Origin: Chloracidobacterium sp.
GTDB taxonomy: Bacteria > Acidobacteriota > Blastocatellia > Pyrinomonadales > Pyrinomonadaceae
DNA length: 64,000 nt
Assembly (NCBI GenBank): GCA_016716365.1
Contig: JADJWM010000016.1
Location: 124,001 to 188,000, forward strand
Direction of reading: 5' to 3'
The translations under genes and the position numbers were made by a program. Positions 9,345-19,153 of the stretch are shown here, in pieces; the first letter of the stretch is position 1, and each line of letters starts with the position of its first letter. Under the pieces are notes generated by a model. It searched no databases. It was not told the origin of the DNA and was given only the letters and a program-made list of their open reading frames with translations.

Positions 9345-10528
9345 CTGGCTGAGTTGACCCACGACGCATTGAAAACGATGTGCTTTATCTTCTTGCGACG
9401 CCACGTATAAAGAAGATGAACTTCGCCGTCGCAGTTCTGATATAAATTCGGATACGAATACCCGGCCTCTGAAAGAACATCATCCTCAAAGGAATAAACC
9501 TGGCGCCAGGTCGCGCCCAGGTCGTTCGAAACAGACATCCTCAAATTGTTCCGGTCCAGGACCGAATCGTTATAGACCATCATCAACGAGCCGCTCGCAA
9601 GCCGCATTGCCGCCACGCCGGCGTCCGGATTCCTTAATTCCGTATCGGTCGGGAGCGTCCAGGTGACACCGCCGTTATCTGTGGTCGTACGCATGATGCG
9701 CATCGGCTCTTCACCCCGCGGCCTGAGAAAACCGATCGCATTTTTACCGTCCAGGGCGACGATCGATGGCTGCATCCCGCGCGAATTGCTGTCACCGATC
9801 CGCACTTTTCCGATCACTTCGCCTTCTGAGTTGATCCTGACAAGCTCGGAAAAGCTGAACCGCCCGTATTCGCGATAGACCGGCAACGCGATCGAGCCGT
9901 CGGCAAATTCGAACGGATTCCCGCGGACCAGCGTCCCCGAGTGCGGGATCGGGGCCGTTTTCAGCCGTTTGGCCGGAGACCAGGTCTTGCCGGAATCGTC
10001 GGTGTATTTGAAGTTGACGTCGCTGCCGCTCCACCCGCCGATCGTGACCGTTACAAAGAAAAGCCAGGTCCTTTTTCTGTGATCTGTGAAGAGCACCGGA
10101 TTTCCGATCTTTCGGATAAAGCGTCCGATCTCGGCCTGTGCTTTCTCTCGCGTGACCAACACCATGGGCGGCAGCCACCGCTTTGCGGCCTTATCCCACG
10201 CTGCAGCATGGATCGCTACGTCGGGCGCGCCTTCATGGCTTCCTTCGAACCAGGCGGCCAGGAGTTTGCCGTTGCCGAGGCGGGCCATGGTTGCACTGTG
10301 CACGGAAACTTCGTCAGATTCGATATCTTCAATGAATCCGGCGGAATGAAAAGGGCCCGCAGGCCCGGGCCGGACCGGGCACGTGTCCGCAGGGATCTCA
10401 ATGTCGGCCGACGCCGACGGGCGGAACAACGTCTCAAGAAAGACCGGTACGAAAGCCGCCAGGCACAAGAGTGAGAGGATGCCCGAAACCGCATTGCTTG
10501 GCTTGTGAAAAAGGCGTAGGGCGGACAA
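9341..10528 (-). CDS. Predicted sialidase/neuraminidase (BNR/Asp-box protein)
   Basis: A 395-residue protein of the exo-sialidase six-bladed propeller family (COG4692-like). An N-terminal hydrophobic segment (about residues 15-33) acts as signal or anchor. Several Asp-box motifs (S/T-x-D-x-G-x-T-W) are visible: TDDSGKTWSP, TTDNGGVTWT and SNDLGATWRQ. Early in the domain, GNGKLLAAWFEGSHEGAPDVAIH matches the first catalytic blade. Family members release terminal sialic acid or related sugars from glycans, or act as glycosyl hydrolases of unknown specificity. It heads a two-gene operon with the downstream membrane protein. Confidence 0.82.
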   Translation of the reverse strand: MSALRLFHKPSNAVSGILSLLCLAAFVPVFLETLFRPSASADIEIPADTCPVRPGPAGPFHSAGFIEDIESDEVSVHSATMARLGNGKLLAAWFEGSHEGAPDVAIHAAAWDKAAKRWLPPMVLVTREKAQAEIGRFIRKIGNPVLFTDHRKRTWLFFVTVTIGGWSGSDVNFKYTDDSGKTWSPAKRLKTAPIPHSGTLVRGNPFEFADGSIALPVYREYGRFSFSELVRINSEGEVIGKVRIGDSNSRGMQPSIVALDGKNAIGFLRPRGEEPMRIMRTTTDNGGVTWTLPTDTELRNPDAGVAAMRLASGSLMMVYNDSVLDRNNLRMSVSNDLGATWRQVYSFEDDVLSEAGYSYPNLYQNCDGEVHLLYTWRRKKIKHIVFNASWVNSAR

Positions 10529-10766
10529 GTCGGTACTCCTTGCCTACACAAGATGGCGGTCAATAATGCACTGCATCAGGAACCCGGACACTCGAACGTC
10601 CTCGAATCGGGTTCAGAAACGAAATGCCTGCTTCATAGACAATCGAAAGCAGTCTATGGAAAGGTCGGCCAATGGACTCAACTCGTCCTAGTTTTGACCT
10701 GAGAGCGCGTTACGAACCTACCCATCGGTCGAACGCATCTCATTATTACATTAATTGAAAAGATTT
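10529..10766. other. Intergenic region upstream of sialidase, before island A
   Basis: About 240 bases without a gene. No convincing promoter or hairpin was found by eye. It is the last chromosomal sequence before the tRNA-Thr fragment that marks the left boundary of island A. Confidence 0.5.
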
Positions 10767-10814
<48 letters not shown>

Positions 10815-11107
10815 GGCCGGGCTGATTTTGACTGAATGCCACTGAGTGTCACAGGCCCATTTTTACTGAGGTTTCGCAAATCTCGGGTCACCCGGTATCA
10901 GCCCAGAACTGCAGGGGGTTGTTACAAAAATCACTACATTTTTTTTCGCGATCACTCACAATCGCGTTACCGGTCTTTGTCATTTCCGGATAGAAGGACG
11001 CAGCAATCAATGCAGCGAGGATAGGACCGAGAACGAGCGCTTTCGACGGAATTGTCATTATACGCAGCCTCGCGGGAATCTTCTTGTTTCGTTGAGTGAG
11101 CTTCGAG

Positions 11108-11396
11108 ATAATGGCGCCACTTTTGTGTCTCTCACCGAGTCGGTCGACCTTTCGACCCCTTCGGGACGGGCAATGGCGGGGATGCTCTCGACTTTGCCGA
11201 GTTCGAACGCGCCATGATCCGCGAACGCGACTGGTATTGCTAACGTTCGTGCTCAGGCAAGCCATCCGGCAGACCGAGAACCGCAGCGTCAAGCCTTGAC
11301 GAGATTCGCGAGATGAAGAAAAAGGCGCTTAACAACTCTTAGGTCGCACGCAAACTGCAGTTCAGCCGAGTGGGCGTTATATCGCTGTTGAAAGAC
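11108..11396 (+). pseudogene. Serine recombinase (resolvase/invertase) remnant
   Basis: Broken C-terminal half of a serine site-specific recombinase. One frame reads ATFVSLTESVDLSTPSGRAMAGM, the conserved region before the long E helix. After a one-base deletion the next frame reads FAEFERAMIRER, the start of that helix. A later stretch (VARKLQFSRVGVISLLKD) matches the C-terminal helix-turn-helix. The N-terminal catalytic serine region is missing and the frame is broken at least twice, so it is inactive. It lies just inside the left boundary of island A and is probably debris of an older mobile element. Confidence 0.7.
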
Positions 11397-11888
11397 TAGT
11401 CAGCGGCTTGATCAAATAGCATGTCGGAGCCGTAGCCGGTGAGGGCTATCCCTTCGCCGAGTGGCTGGTAGTCGTGGCGCCAGCACCTTAACGACCACTG
11501 ATCCCATAAACGCCCTAGCAACGCCTTCTCCAACTCCTGACTTCGGCGCCGTAAGGCGTGAACCGCAAAACTTTGACGGCGCATCTAACGCGGCTTCGCT
11601 TCTGCCTTCGAAGTTGAGTACGTTGGAAACTCTCTCCATTTTGGCGGATCGACGGATTCCTAGATCCTTAACGCCTGCTCCCTGACAGCTGCCGATGTGG
11701 CGATTCGATTGCTGTAGTCAATTGGCACTTGTGTTCTGTGGTCTCTTGTGCCTCATAGACTTTAATGATGTTCCTGTGTTCGAGGCTTCGATCTTCTTGT
11801 CGGCGACGGTCAGAGTGCGGTTGTCCTGAAGCGACATCTTCGCGCGCGAACTCGAATCCATCCGCTTGTTCGCTCCTAGATCGGAAGT
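11397..11888. other. Non-coding or decayed stretch
   Basis: No convincing gene. Short open frames exist on both strands but none has a ribosome-binding site or a recognisable product. Given the recombinase remnant next to it, this is best read as decayed mobile-element DNA. Confidence 0.4.
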
Positions 11889-12104
11889 TCATCCCTCTGT
11901 CTTTCCGTTGAGGGGTATGAGCGTAACCTGCGAAAGCTCCTGAGGCGGACCTGGGTTCAACAGCAAGAGAAAACGTTGAACCGCTAGAGAATCTATTTCA
12001 ACGTTCATATCAAATGCCGCCCTCACGATTCGGGCGATTTCGACTAACACTTTTTCCTGCTGCCTATCACTTATGCCGGCTGTGCTGGAATAGGCTCCGA
12101 ACAT
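11889..12104 (-). CDS. Small hypothetical protein (71 aa)
   Basis: I do not recognise the product. The case for a real gene is a good ribosome-binding site (AAGGAG, six bases before the ATG) and a balanced soluble composition with a predicted helix (DRQQEKVLVEIARIVRAAF). No membrane segment or signal peptide is present. It is isolated between decayed DNA and the end of the TonB receptor locus, so it may be a leftover of a larger lost locus. Confidence 0.4.
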   Translation of the reverse strand: MFGAYSSTAGISDRQQEKVLVEIARIVRAAFDMNVEIDSLAVQRFLLLLNPGPPQELSQVTLIPLNGKTEG

Positions 12105-12306
12105 AAAAGACTCCTTGAGAATTCCCGATGTAGCTTGTGAACAAGAGCGCTATCACGCAATTGCAAGAGGGAATGAACTCGAGCAAAAGTAATCGTTGAC
12201 GATTCATCAAGCTAATGCCTCTGCTAGTTACCAGATGCTTGATCTTCAATGTCTTGTGCTAAGCACATTAGTCCTCGTCGTCACGAGTCACGTTCCGGAC
12301 GTAAGT

Positions 12307-12328
12307 CAGGGGCCCTCACGGGCCCCTG
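12307..12328 (-). terminator. Hairpin downstream of TonB receptor gene
   Basis: CAGGGGCCC TCAC GGGCCCCTG forms a perfect 9-bp stem with a 4-base loop, about 30 bases after the receptor stop codon. There is no T-run after it on the minus strand, so it is a terminator-like hairpin and not a textbook intrinsic terminator. Confidence 0.5.
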
Positions 12329-12355
12329 TATTGAAGCAGTTTCGATGAGAACTAC

Positions 12356-15300
12356 TTAGAACTCGTAACGAAACGCAAACTGCATTACGCGCGCGGGGAG
12401 ACGCGAACTGGTAAAGCGTCCGAATGTCGCTCCCGCATTGCTTCCAAAGTACGGGCTGTCCGGATTGCCACCTGTCTCACCCACCAAGGTAAGAGCTTGA
12501 CCCGCAAAGACAGCCGAATTTGTGACGTTGAAGACGTCCCATCTGATTGAGGCTTTGTGTCCTTCCTTCCACGGCATCTTGAATGCCTTCGAAAGGCCGG
12601 CGTCAAAGCTCAGCAATCCGGGAAGCCAGAGAGCGTTTCGTGTCCCAGTCTCTCCAGGAAACGGCGTTCGAAATGAGTTCCAAACCGCATCTGGGTCAGA
12701 GAACAGGTTCGGGAGTGAGCAGTTAGCGGCAGGATTCGCAGTATTGCAGGCCGCTGTAGCACTGCCGAAGTTCGTTGCTGTCTCGATGTTCCGAACGAGG
12801 ACGGGATAGCTGCGACGCTGCCAGTTAGTCTGCCATCCGGTTCCATCTTCGTAGTGTCCGCTCGCTCCTTGATTGATGCCTGAGTCGAAACGAGCCACGC
12901 CGCTCAACTGCCAGCCGCCGACGATTGCATCCAAAAACTTGTTCATCCCGCCGCCGATGAACCTCTTTCGGCCGATCGGAATATCCCAGATGCCATTGAA
13001 GTTGGCGACGTGGCGCATGTCAAAATCGGACACAGCTCGATTTGCCTGAATGTTGAGCGCATCAATGACAAAGGAACCGCCGCCAAAGTTGCCGCTCGTC
13101 TGAAGCCCGGAAGAATCGTCGATCGACTTCGAATAAGTGTAGTTGAAATCCCAGGTCAGGCCCGTGAACCGCTGCCTCAGCGAGAGAGTGCCTCCGTGAT
13201 AGTCCGACGATCCGACGGTTCCGTGTGCCGAGAGAGCATCATATTGCCCCTGGAAGAAGTAGTTCGTAAGGCCATAGCGAGAAAGTTCTTGCCACATGTA
13301 GCCCCAGTCACCTGTGTAATTCGGGCGAAGCCAAGCAACCGCCTGAGTGTTAGTGTACCCAGCGGGAACACCGTGTTCGGGCCCCCAGGCCGCTACAAGA
13401 CTGCCAGGTGACCACATGTTATCGAAGAACGGAATAGTTGCAATCGACGTGATCGGGGTACCCGCGCGGAGTTGCTGCTCAACAAGCGTTGCAGCTTCTC
13501 TAAAGGTCATTCCGGAAACGGGATCCCGCGGATCAGCCGCCATCATTATGTCTCGCGAAAGCAACAGGTTTCGGGCCATTCTTCCAACGTATGCAACGTC
13601 CAGCCAGATCTTCCCGGGTAGCTGACGACCGTAGCTCACGTTCCAGGAATAGTTGATCGGGGAGACAAGATTCTGGTCTAGAGAGCCTTCCGTCTTTCCA
13701 GCCCCCGGCAAAGAAAACGGAGCGGTTTGTGGGAACGAAAGGCTGCCAGGGATCACCATGTTCGGAAGGCCGCGAATATTCATCGACGGACCGGTATACA
13801 GAGGAGCCGCATTTGGCCCATCGACGATACTGTATGTGTTTACATTGATAGTGGATGACGAAGAGAATCCCAACGTGTTTCCTCCGTCCCATTGCGTCGC
13901 CAATTGCTGGCCGAAATAGTCATTGGTGATCGCGAAGCCGCCTCGAAATACCGACTCTGACCCCGCCCCGAAGACCTTCGACCAGAACCCGTCCTCGAAA
14001 TCCGGTGACCAGGCGACAGATGCTCGGGGTTGCCAGTTGTTCTTGTCCAGCGGGTACATCGAATCGAGACCGTTCACCTTGCCGGCCAGGCGGACCGAGA
14101 TCGGCTCCTGGTAGTTCTGACCAGTCTCCATAGCCTCACGGCGGCGTTCGAGATAGTCAGAGAGTCCTATGTTCGGAGCCGTCTCGAAGCCCTGTGTTTC
14201 GTAAACCGGCATACTGAGTCCGTACCGCATCCCCAGCGTCAGCGTCAGATTGGGTCGAACCTTCCAGGTATCCTGTGCGTAGAAGTCGTACTCTTCTGTC
14301 TTGAATATCCGGGTTACAGGAGTATTCGCCTCTTGAACCGATCCGTCCACGTTGAAGTTAAAGTTGGCTCCATATCCGTTCAATCTGCCGAAGAGAGCCA
14401 CAAGCGCCCCCTGAACATTGGTAGACTGTGATGACGCAACCACTCGATTTGAACCCGCACCCTCACCGGCCGCAACCCTGATATATTGATCCAGCGCCTG
14501 TCGGGCCTGATTGCTCGGGTAAGCACTCGGGTTGGTGATACCGTTGTCAAAAGCTCGAGCAAAGTTCACCCGCTTATTCTTGATGAGACGAATGTTTGTT
14601 CCGAATTGAACGCTGTGGTTGCCTTTGATCCAGGTAAAGTCATCTGTGAAGTTCCAGGTCGGATTGACACGGCTGAAGGTTCTTGCAAAGCCGACTGGCT
14701 GGAAGAAATCGGAACGAGATCGCCGGATCAGCTGAATCGCCTTGGTTGCTATAGGCCATTCGTGTCAGCCCTGCCGAGAATCGGTTCGTCAGGTTTGTGT
14801 TGATCAACCAGGTATGACTTGCCTGGAATCCTAGCGGGTGACTCCATTGATCGGTAGGCGGCGTATCAGGCAGGTATGGAGCAAACCCGATGAGATCTTG
14901 GTTATAGTTTGCTCGGAACGAGAGTTGGTGCTCCTGATCTCCGGTCACATTCCAGTCAAACCGTGCTGTGTGTGCGTTCTGTTTTGCGGGTGTCGGAGCG
15001 TTAAATCGGTACCCACCCGTGTTGATGCCGTCCCCTGGTGCCGTAACGTTCGATGGGTATCTGGACACCGCATCTGTCAAGACAGCAAGAGCCACCGGAT
15101 TTACATTGACGACTGGCTGACCGTTGATGGTGAGACCGTTGATCGCGTTGATGTCAAGATCCCACGATTGAGCAGCCCTAGCGGTACCGCAGGCAGCCGC
15201 AGAGCATCCGGTGTCCATAAATCGAACCCTACCCGCCCCAAGATGAGCCAGCGGTACGAGTCGGGTCACAGCTGTCTCGCGCGCCTCACGAAGGCCTTCA

Positions 15301-16259
15301 TAATTGTAGAAAAAGAACAGACGATCCTTTACGATCGGCCCTCCAAGGCGACCACCAAACAAATTTCTTATCAGCTTCTCTCGCGGAGAAACCATATCAC
15401 CCGCGTTGGCCAAGCCGGCCACTACTAGTGGATCGTTCGCACTGCGGCTACCGGCCGCGTTGCTGAACCAGTTGTTAGCTGAGGTGATCGTGTTGCGATG
15501 GTACTCATAAAGTGCCCCTTGCCATTGATTTGATCCGCTCCGTGTGATCAGAGAGATCTGGGCTCCTGAAGATCGGCCTTTTGCCGCATCCGGATTCGAC
15601 GTTGTGACACGAAACTCTTCAACTGAATCGGGGTTTACGCGCAGAACAGGAGCGAACGCTGTTCCCTCCTGCTGATTGTTAACATCTATTCCGTCAAGTG
15701 TGATGTTTGCCTGGTCCGAGCGCCCACCGGTTACTGAGCCATCGGGAGTCACTCCAGGTTGAAGACTCAAAAGATTCGAAACATTTCGAGCGTTCAGCGG
15801 GAGTTGGCTAATCTGTTGTGATACGAAATTGTTCCCCAGGCTTGCATCCTGGGTATTGACGATGCCTTCGATGCCGGTGGCTTCTACATTGACTACCTCC
15901 GTGACCGCGCCGACCTCCATCGAAACGTTAACCTCGGTCGAGATATCAACAAGGGCTTGGAATTCGGAAACCGCTGCCTTCTTGAATCCAGCAGCTTCCA
16001 CTTCGACCTTGTAAGTACCCGGCGGCAGTGCAGAGAACGAATAAAGACCACTATTGTTGGTAGTAGTGGTTCGAGCACCACCCTGCCCGCCGAAAAGGCG
16101 GACAGTCGCGCCTGGTATCAGATTACCTTGACCGTCTTTGACGGTTCCCGTCACGCTTGAAGTACCAGTCTGGCCGATCCCGACCATACTGAGCACAACT
16201 CCAAGAATAAACAACGCGAAGCACCGGGACAGGCTCTTCGCTCCAGAATATGATCCCAT
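12356..16259 (-). pseudogene. Oar-like TonB-dependent receptor, interrupted by one frameshift
   Basis: Outer-membrane receptor of about 1,300 residues, the usual size for the Oar/CarboxypepD_reg type. The start is the ATG at 16259, preceded by AGGAGG; the open frame further upstream is a shadow. After a signal peptide comes a carboxypeptidase-regulatory domain (GTVKDGQGNLIPGATVRL to GTYKVEVEAAGFKK), then a plug domain (ITLDGIDVNNQQEG) and a long barrel ending in aromatic FAFRYEF, as outer-membrane proteins do. The frame changes once near 14,700: the N-terminal frame runs into LPASRLCKNLQP while the continuing protein (FFQPVGFARTFSRVNPTWNF) is in the next frame. No other stop interrupts it. 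Either a recent inactivating indel or a sequence error. The ligand is unknown. Confidence 0.85.
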
Positions 16260-16821
16260 AATTCCTCCTGAGAATTTCATTTGACTACGGACAATTAAAC
16301 CCACACGTAGATTCTCAACCTGCGACATCGAACCAAGAGAAAGGTTTGTGTCTATGGTGAATAACCTGGTTCCGAACCGCCGGAGCAAGGTCGAAATCGC
16401 ATTCTTCGAGATTGCGAATCTGTCTGTTTTTGGGTTACGTCTGTTCGTTGCGGCGCAATTACAGATGGCGTTCCCGCAGACGGCCAAGTACCACAATTTT
16501 AGGTATAAGCTGGGGTTTTCCTCTGTCTTTGTCTTGAGTCGTGTGGAGCGAGGCGTGAGATGTGAATAGCGCGTCGAATCGTACTGAGAAGACGAGACAG
16601 GGCCGACGTCTTTTTAAGCGGCCCAGCTCATTCTTCTGGGATCTCTATCCGGCCGGAACACTCGGATACCTTGTAATTAGGAACTCAGGGAGTAACGATC
16701 GACCCGGAGACTTATTAGGATAGGCGTTCTCGATTGTTGCTTACGCTGGGCTGCACTCTGGGCAGGCTACAAAGCCCGCTTGCGGGGCTTGGAACAGCTC
16801 GATACACAATTTCCAGCCCCT
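16260..16821. other. Intergenic region upstream of TonB receptor
   Basis: No gene found. Its left part must hold the receptor promoter. A hairpin near 16,770-16,790 (AAGCCCGC TTGC GGGGCTT, one bulged G) could end transcription of the peptidase fragment to the right. Otherwise nothing recognisable. Confidence 0.4.
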
Positions 16822-17196
16822 CTAATCCAGCTTCTTAACATTGTCACGCGGCTTCAGATCGATTAGTAAGTTGCGGGGATCAACGACGACCCGCTCCGGC
16901 TTCTCGGTCGTAGTTACGATGATCTCTTGATCTCCACTCACAATGCGATGCATGCTCAGATAGAGCGGACCGGTCTTAGAATTATCCTCAACGCCTGAAA
17001 AAACTCCGATCTCGACATTTTCGTCTAATGACACGTCGGACTCAATTCCTTCGGTGTCCACGACGACCTTATGTGCCCGAACACTGAGTTTGACTCGCCA
17101 CTTGCCATCTTCCGTCTGTCTTGACTCAGCGCTTATAACCTCAAACTCCCAGAACGTGTTTGCAGCGAAAGGTCGTACTAGAAATTGGCTTAGCAC
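16822..17196 (-). pseudogene. C-terminal fragment of an M1-peptidase/ABC-type membrane protein
   Basis: Only the last 110 or so residues of a much larger protein are present. The segment FWEFEVISAESRQ, DGKWRVKLSVRAHKVVVD, NVEIGVF and the tail LLIDLKPRDNVKKLD resemble the end of the very large M1-aminopeptidase-like proteins fused to ABC-2-type membrane domains common in Acidobacteriota and Bacteroidota. The 5' end stops where the divergent antiporter gene begins, with about 37 bases of overlap, so a rearrangement joined the two. Not expected to be functional. Confidence 0.55.
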
Positions 17197-18386
17197 TCGG
17201 TCTAATCGCCTTTGCCGTTTTGGCCGCGAGCAAGCTCGGTCTTTCCAACATTCCTTTCTTAATCATCGTCGGGATGGCCGTCGGCCCCCACGCTCCTCAA
17301 TTCGGCGTTTTTGATTTTCGCTTTATAGAGAGCGGTTCCCTGATCTCATACATGGGGCGAATTGGCGTCCTCTTTCTCCTGTTTTATTTAGGCTTGGAAT
17401 CGAACGTCAGTCGTCTGATCAAGGCTGGGCGGTCCATCCTGAAAGGGGGATCCCTCTATATCGGTATCAACTTCAGCATCGGATTCCTGTTCGGCTACCT
17501 AACCGGATTTCCCCTGTTAGAAACGCTCATCATCGCTGGATTAACGACAGTTTCATCAAGCGCCATCGTGGCGAAGATACTCTTCGATTATCGTCGCACA
17601 GCGAATCCCGAAACCGGCCTCATTCTCGGCATCACAATGTTCGAGGACGTTTTCCTGGCGGTCTATCTCTCACTAATTTCAGGAATAATTCTCAGCGGAG
17701 CGAGTTCGTTTGCCGGCGTGGCATCCTCGGGCAGCATCGCGCTGGGTTTCATAATTGGCATCGTCCTGCTAGGCCGATGGGCAACCCCTTTACTGAATCG
17801 TTTATTCAGGATCTCCTCAAGCGAGACCTTCGTCATCGTTGTTTTTGCCTGCCTTTTTATTCTCGCCGGCTTAGGAGAGACCATTCACGTTGCAGAATCG
17901 ATCGGGGCACTGCTCTTGGGCTTGATTCTCGGTGAAACCGAACATAGCCAAAGGATGGAAAAGCTGGTGGTACCGTTCAGGGATTTCTTCGGTGCCATCT
18001 TCTTCTTCAGTTTTGGCCTCTCGATCGATCCGTTTACTCTTGGTGGAGCCGTCTGGCTGGCGGTCGGAGCGGCGTCGGTGTCGCTCATCGCCGTAACTCT
18101 CACGGGACTCGTCGTTGGCAAACGATCGGGACTTTCACCTGTGGCATCGCTGAATTCAGGGTTCACATTATTAGCCCGCGGAGAGTTCTCGATCATAATC
18201 GTAAATCTGGCACTAGCCGGCGGCCTGATGGCACTTCTCCATCCCTTCGCTGCACTCTACGTCCTCATCCTCGCTAGCGTCTCGCCTCTATTGGCGAAGG
18301 AATCGGAGCGCATTTATGGCGTCTATTCCCGCATCGCCGAGCGCCTGAAGAGTTCGCAAGAAGCCACAAACGAAGAAGACGGCTGA
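17160..18386 (+). CDS. Cation:proton antiporter, Kef/CPA2 type
   Basis: A 408-residue inner-membrane protein with about 12 hydrophobic segments. It resembles the membrane part of KefB/KefC and Na+/H+ exchangers of the CPA2 family: N-terminal IGLALGLIAFAVLAASKLGL, then FLIIVGMAVGPHAP, GVLFLLFYLGLE, TTVSSSAIVAKIL and the membrane acidic pair in GITMFEDVFLAVYLSL. It lacks the cytoplasmic TrkA-N domain of Kef channels, so it is a stand-alone exchanger. The TTG start is uncertain, but the frame opens only shortly before and the family begins at this point. It likely supports pH or K+/Na+ homeostasis as part of the island stress gene set. Confidence 0.82.
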   Translation: MQRKVVLEIGLALGLIAFAVLAASKLGLSNIPFLIIVGMAVGPHAPQFGVFDFRFIESGSLISYMGRIGVLFLLFYLGLESNVSRLIKAGRSILKGGSLYIGINFSIGFLFGYLTGFPLLETLIIAGLTTVSSSAIVAKILFDYRRTANPETGLILGITMFEDVFLAVYLSLISGIILSGASSFAGVASSGSIALGFIIGIVLLGRWATPLLNRLFRISSSETFVIVVFACLFILAGLGETIHVAESIGALLLGLILGETEHSQRMEKLVVPFRDFFGAIFFFSFGLSIDPFTLGGAVWLAVGAASVSLIAVTLTGLVVGKRSGLSPVASLNSGFTLLARGEFSIIIVNLALAGGLMALLHPFAALYVLILASVSPLLAKESERIYGVYSRIAERLKSSQEATNEEDG

Positions 18387-18936
18387 AACCGGACGGGCCG
18401 TTTTGTGAGACAAAACTTCTGGCGACCCGACTAGATCTTCCGAATCACCATCTTGGTAGAAATTCGCTTAGCTCGGCGGCTGCTCTTCGTCCAAGCACGG
18501 GTTCGGTAAACGGCATCTGGTGGACTGGAGCGTACCTCTTAGCATGATCCTGCCCGATTTTCGGCGATGAGATTTACGAACGACAAGCGGTTTCTCTTGA
18601 TCAATCGCTTTCAAAGCACTCGTGCAGATCTACAAGTGATAATTCCCTTCGCTTTCCCCCGTTATTGACGCCTGAGTCGCGATGTGCGGCGAAGCGACGC
18701 GTTCGGACCTCCTTGACCGGGAGGGCAGCTGTCCATCCGGGATCCTTTGTCTGCGACTAAGTCACGGCTGTTCGGACAAGCCCCGCTATCCCGCGTTGTT
18801 GCTTTAGGGGGAATCCTTCCGTCATGAGCTCTGCACAGCCTGAAAGAAAGCAGAAGCCATTGCTTCTTCTTCATGCCACGCTCGTTCGAAAGGGATCTGT
18901 CCAAAGTCGATTCCAGTCGATGAACGTGCCCATGTA
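18387..18936. other. Gene-poor stretch after the antiporter
   Basis: No gene can be supported. The longest open frame here (80 codons, minus strand) is rich in Arg, Ser and Pro, has no clear ribosome-binding site and resembles nothing I recognise. Possibly decayed DNA. Confidence 0.35.
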
Positions 18937-19077
18937 CTAGTTCTCATTCAAGCCCAATTTGATGAGTTTTCGCTTGTTACTTGGTTTGGAACTAACAAAG
19001 AAAAGCTCTATCCAGGCCAGACCGAACGTAACCACTGCACAAGCCACAAGAAGAACAGTTATCGTACCGATATTCAT
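18937..19077 (-). CDS. Tiny membrane protein (46 aa)
   Basis: A 46-codon gene. The product has one N-terminal transmembrane helix (ITVLLVACAVVTFGLAWIELFF) followed by a basic cytoplasmic tail (KPSNKRKLIK). A GGGGTG stretch about eight bases ahead of the ATG can serve as ribosome-binding site. It is one of several single- or double-helix mini-proteins in this island, all beside stress genes. Function unknown. Confidence 0.5.
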   Translation of the reverse strand: MNIGTITVLLVACAVVTFGLAWIELFFVSSKPSNKRKLIKLGLNEN

Positions 19078-19153
19078 AACTTACACCCCAGAACTTTCTT
19101 TTGTACTTGCCTCTTCCGCAGCCGCTTCCCCCTTTGCTACTACGCTTGATCTG

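Noticed and set aside
11668..11892. A 74-codon frame starting in an ATGA overlap with the 71-codon gene
   Set aside because: Composition is charged low-information sequence and no family is recognisable; the overlap alone is weak evidence.
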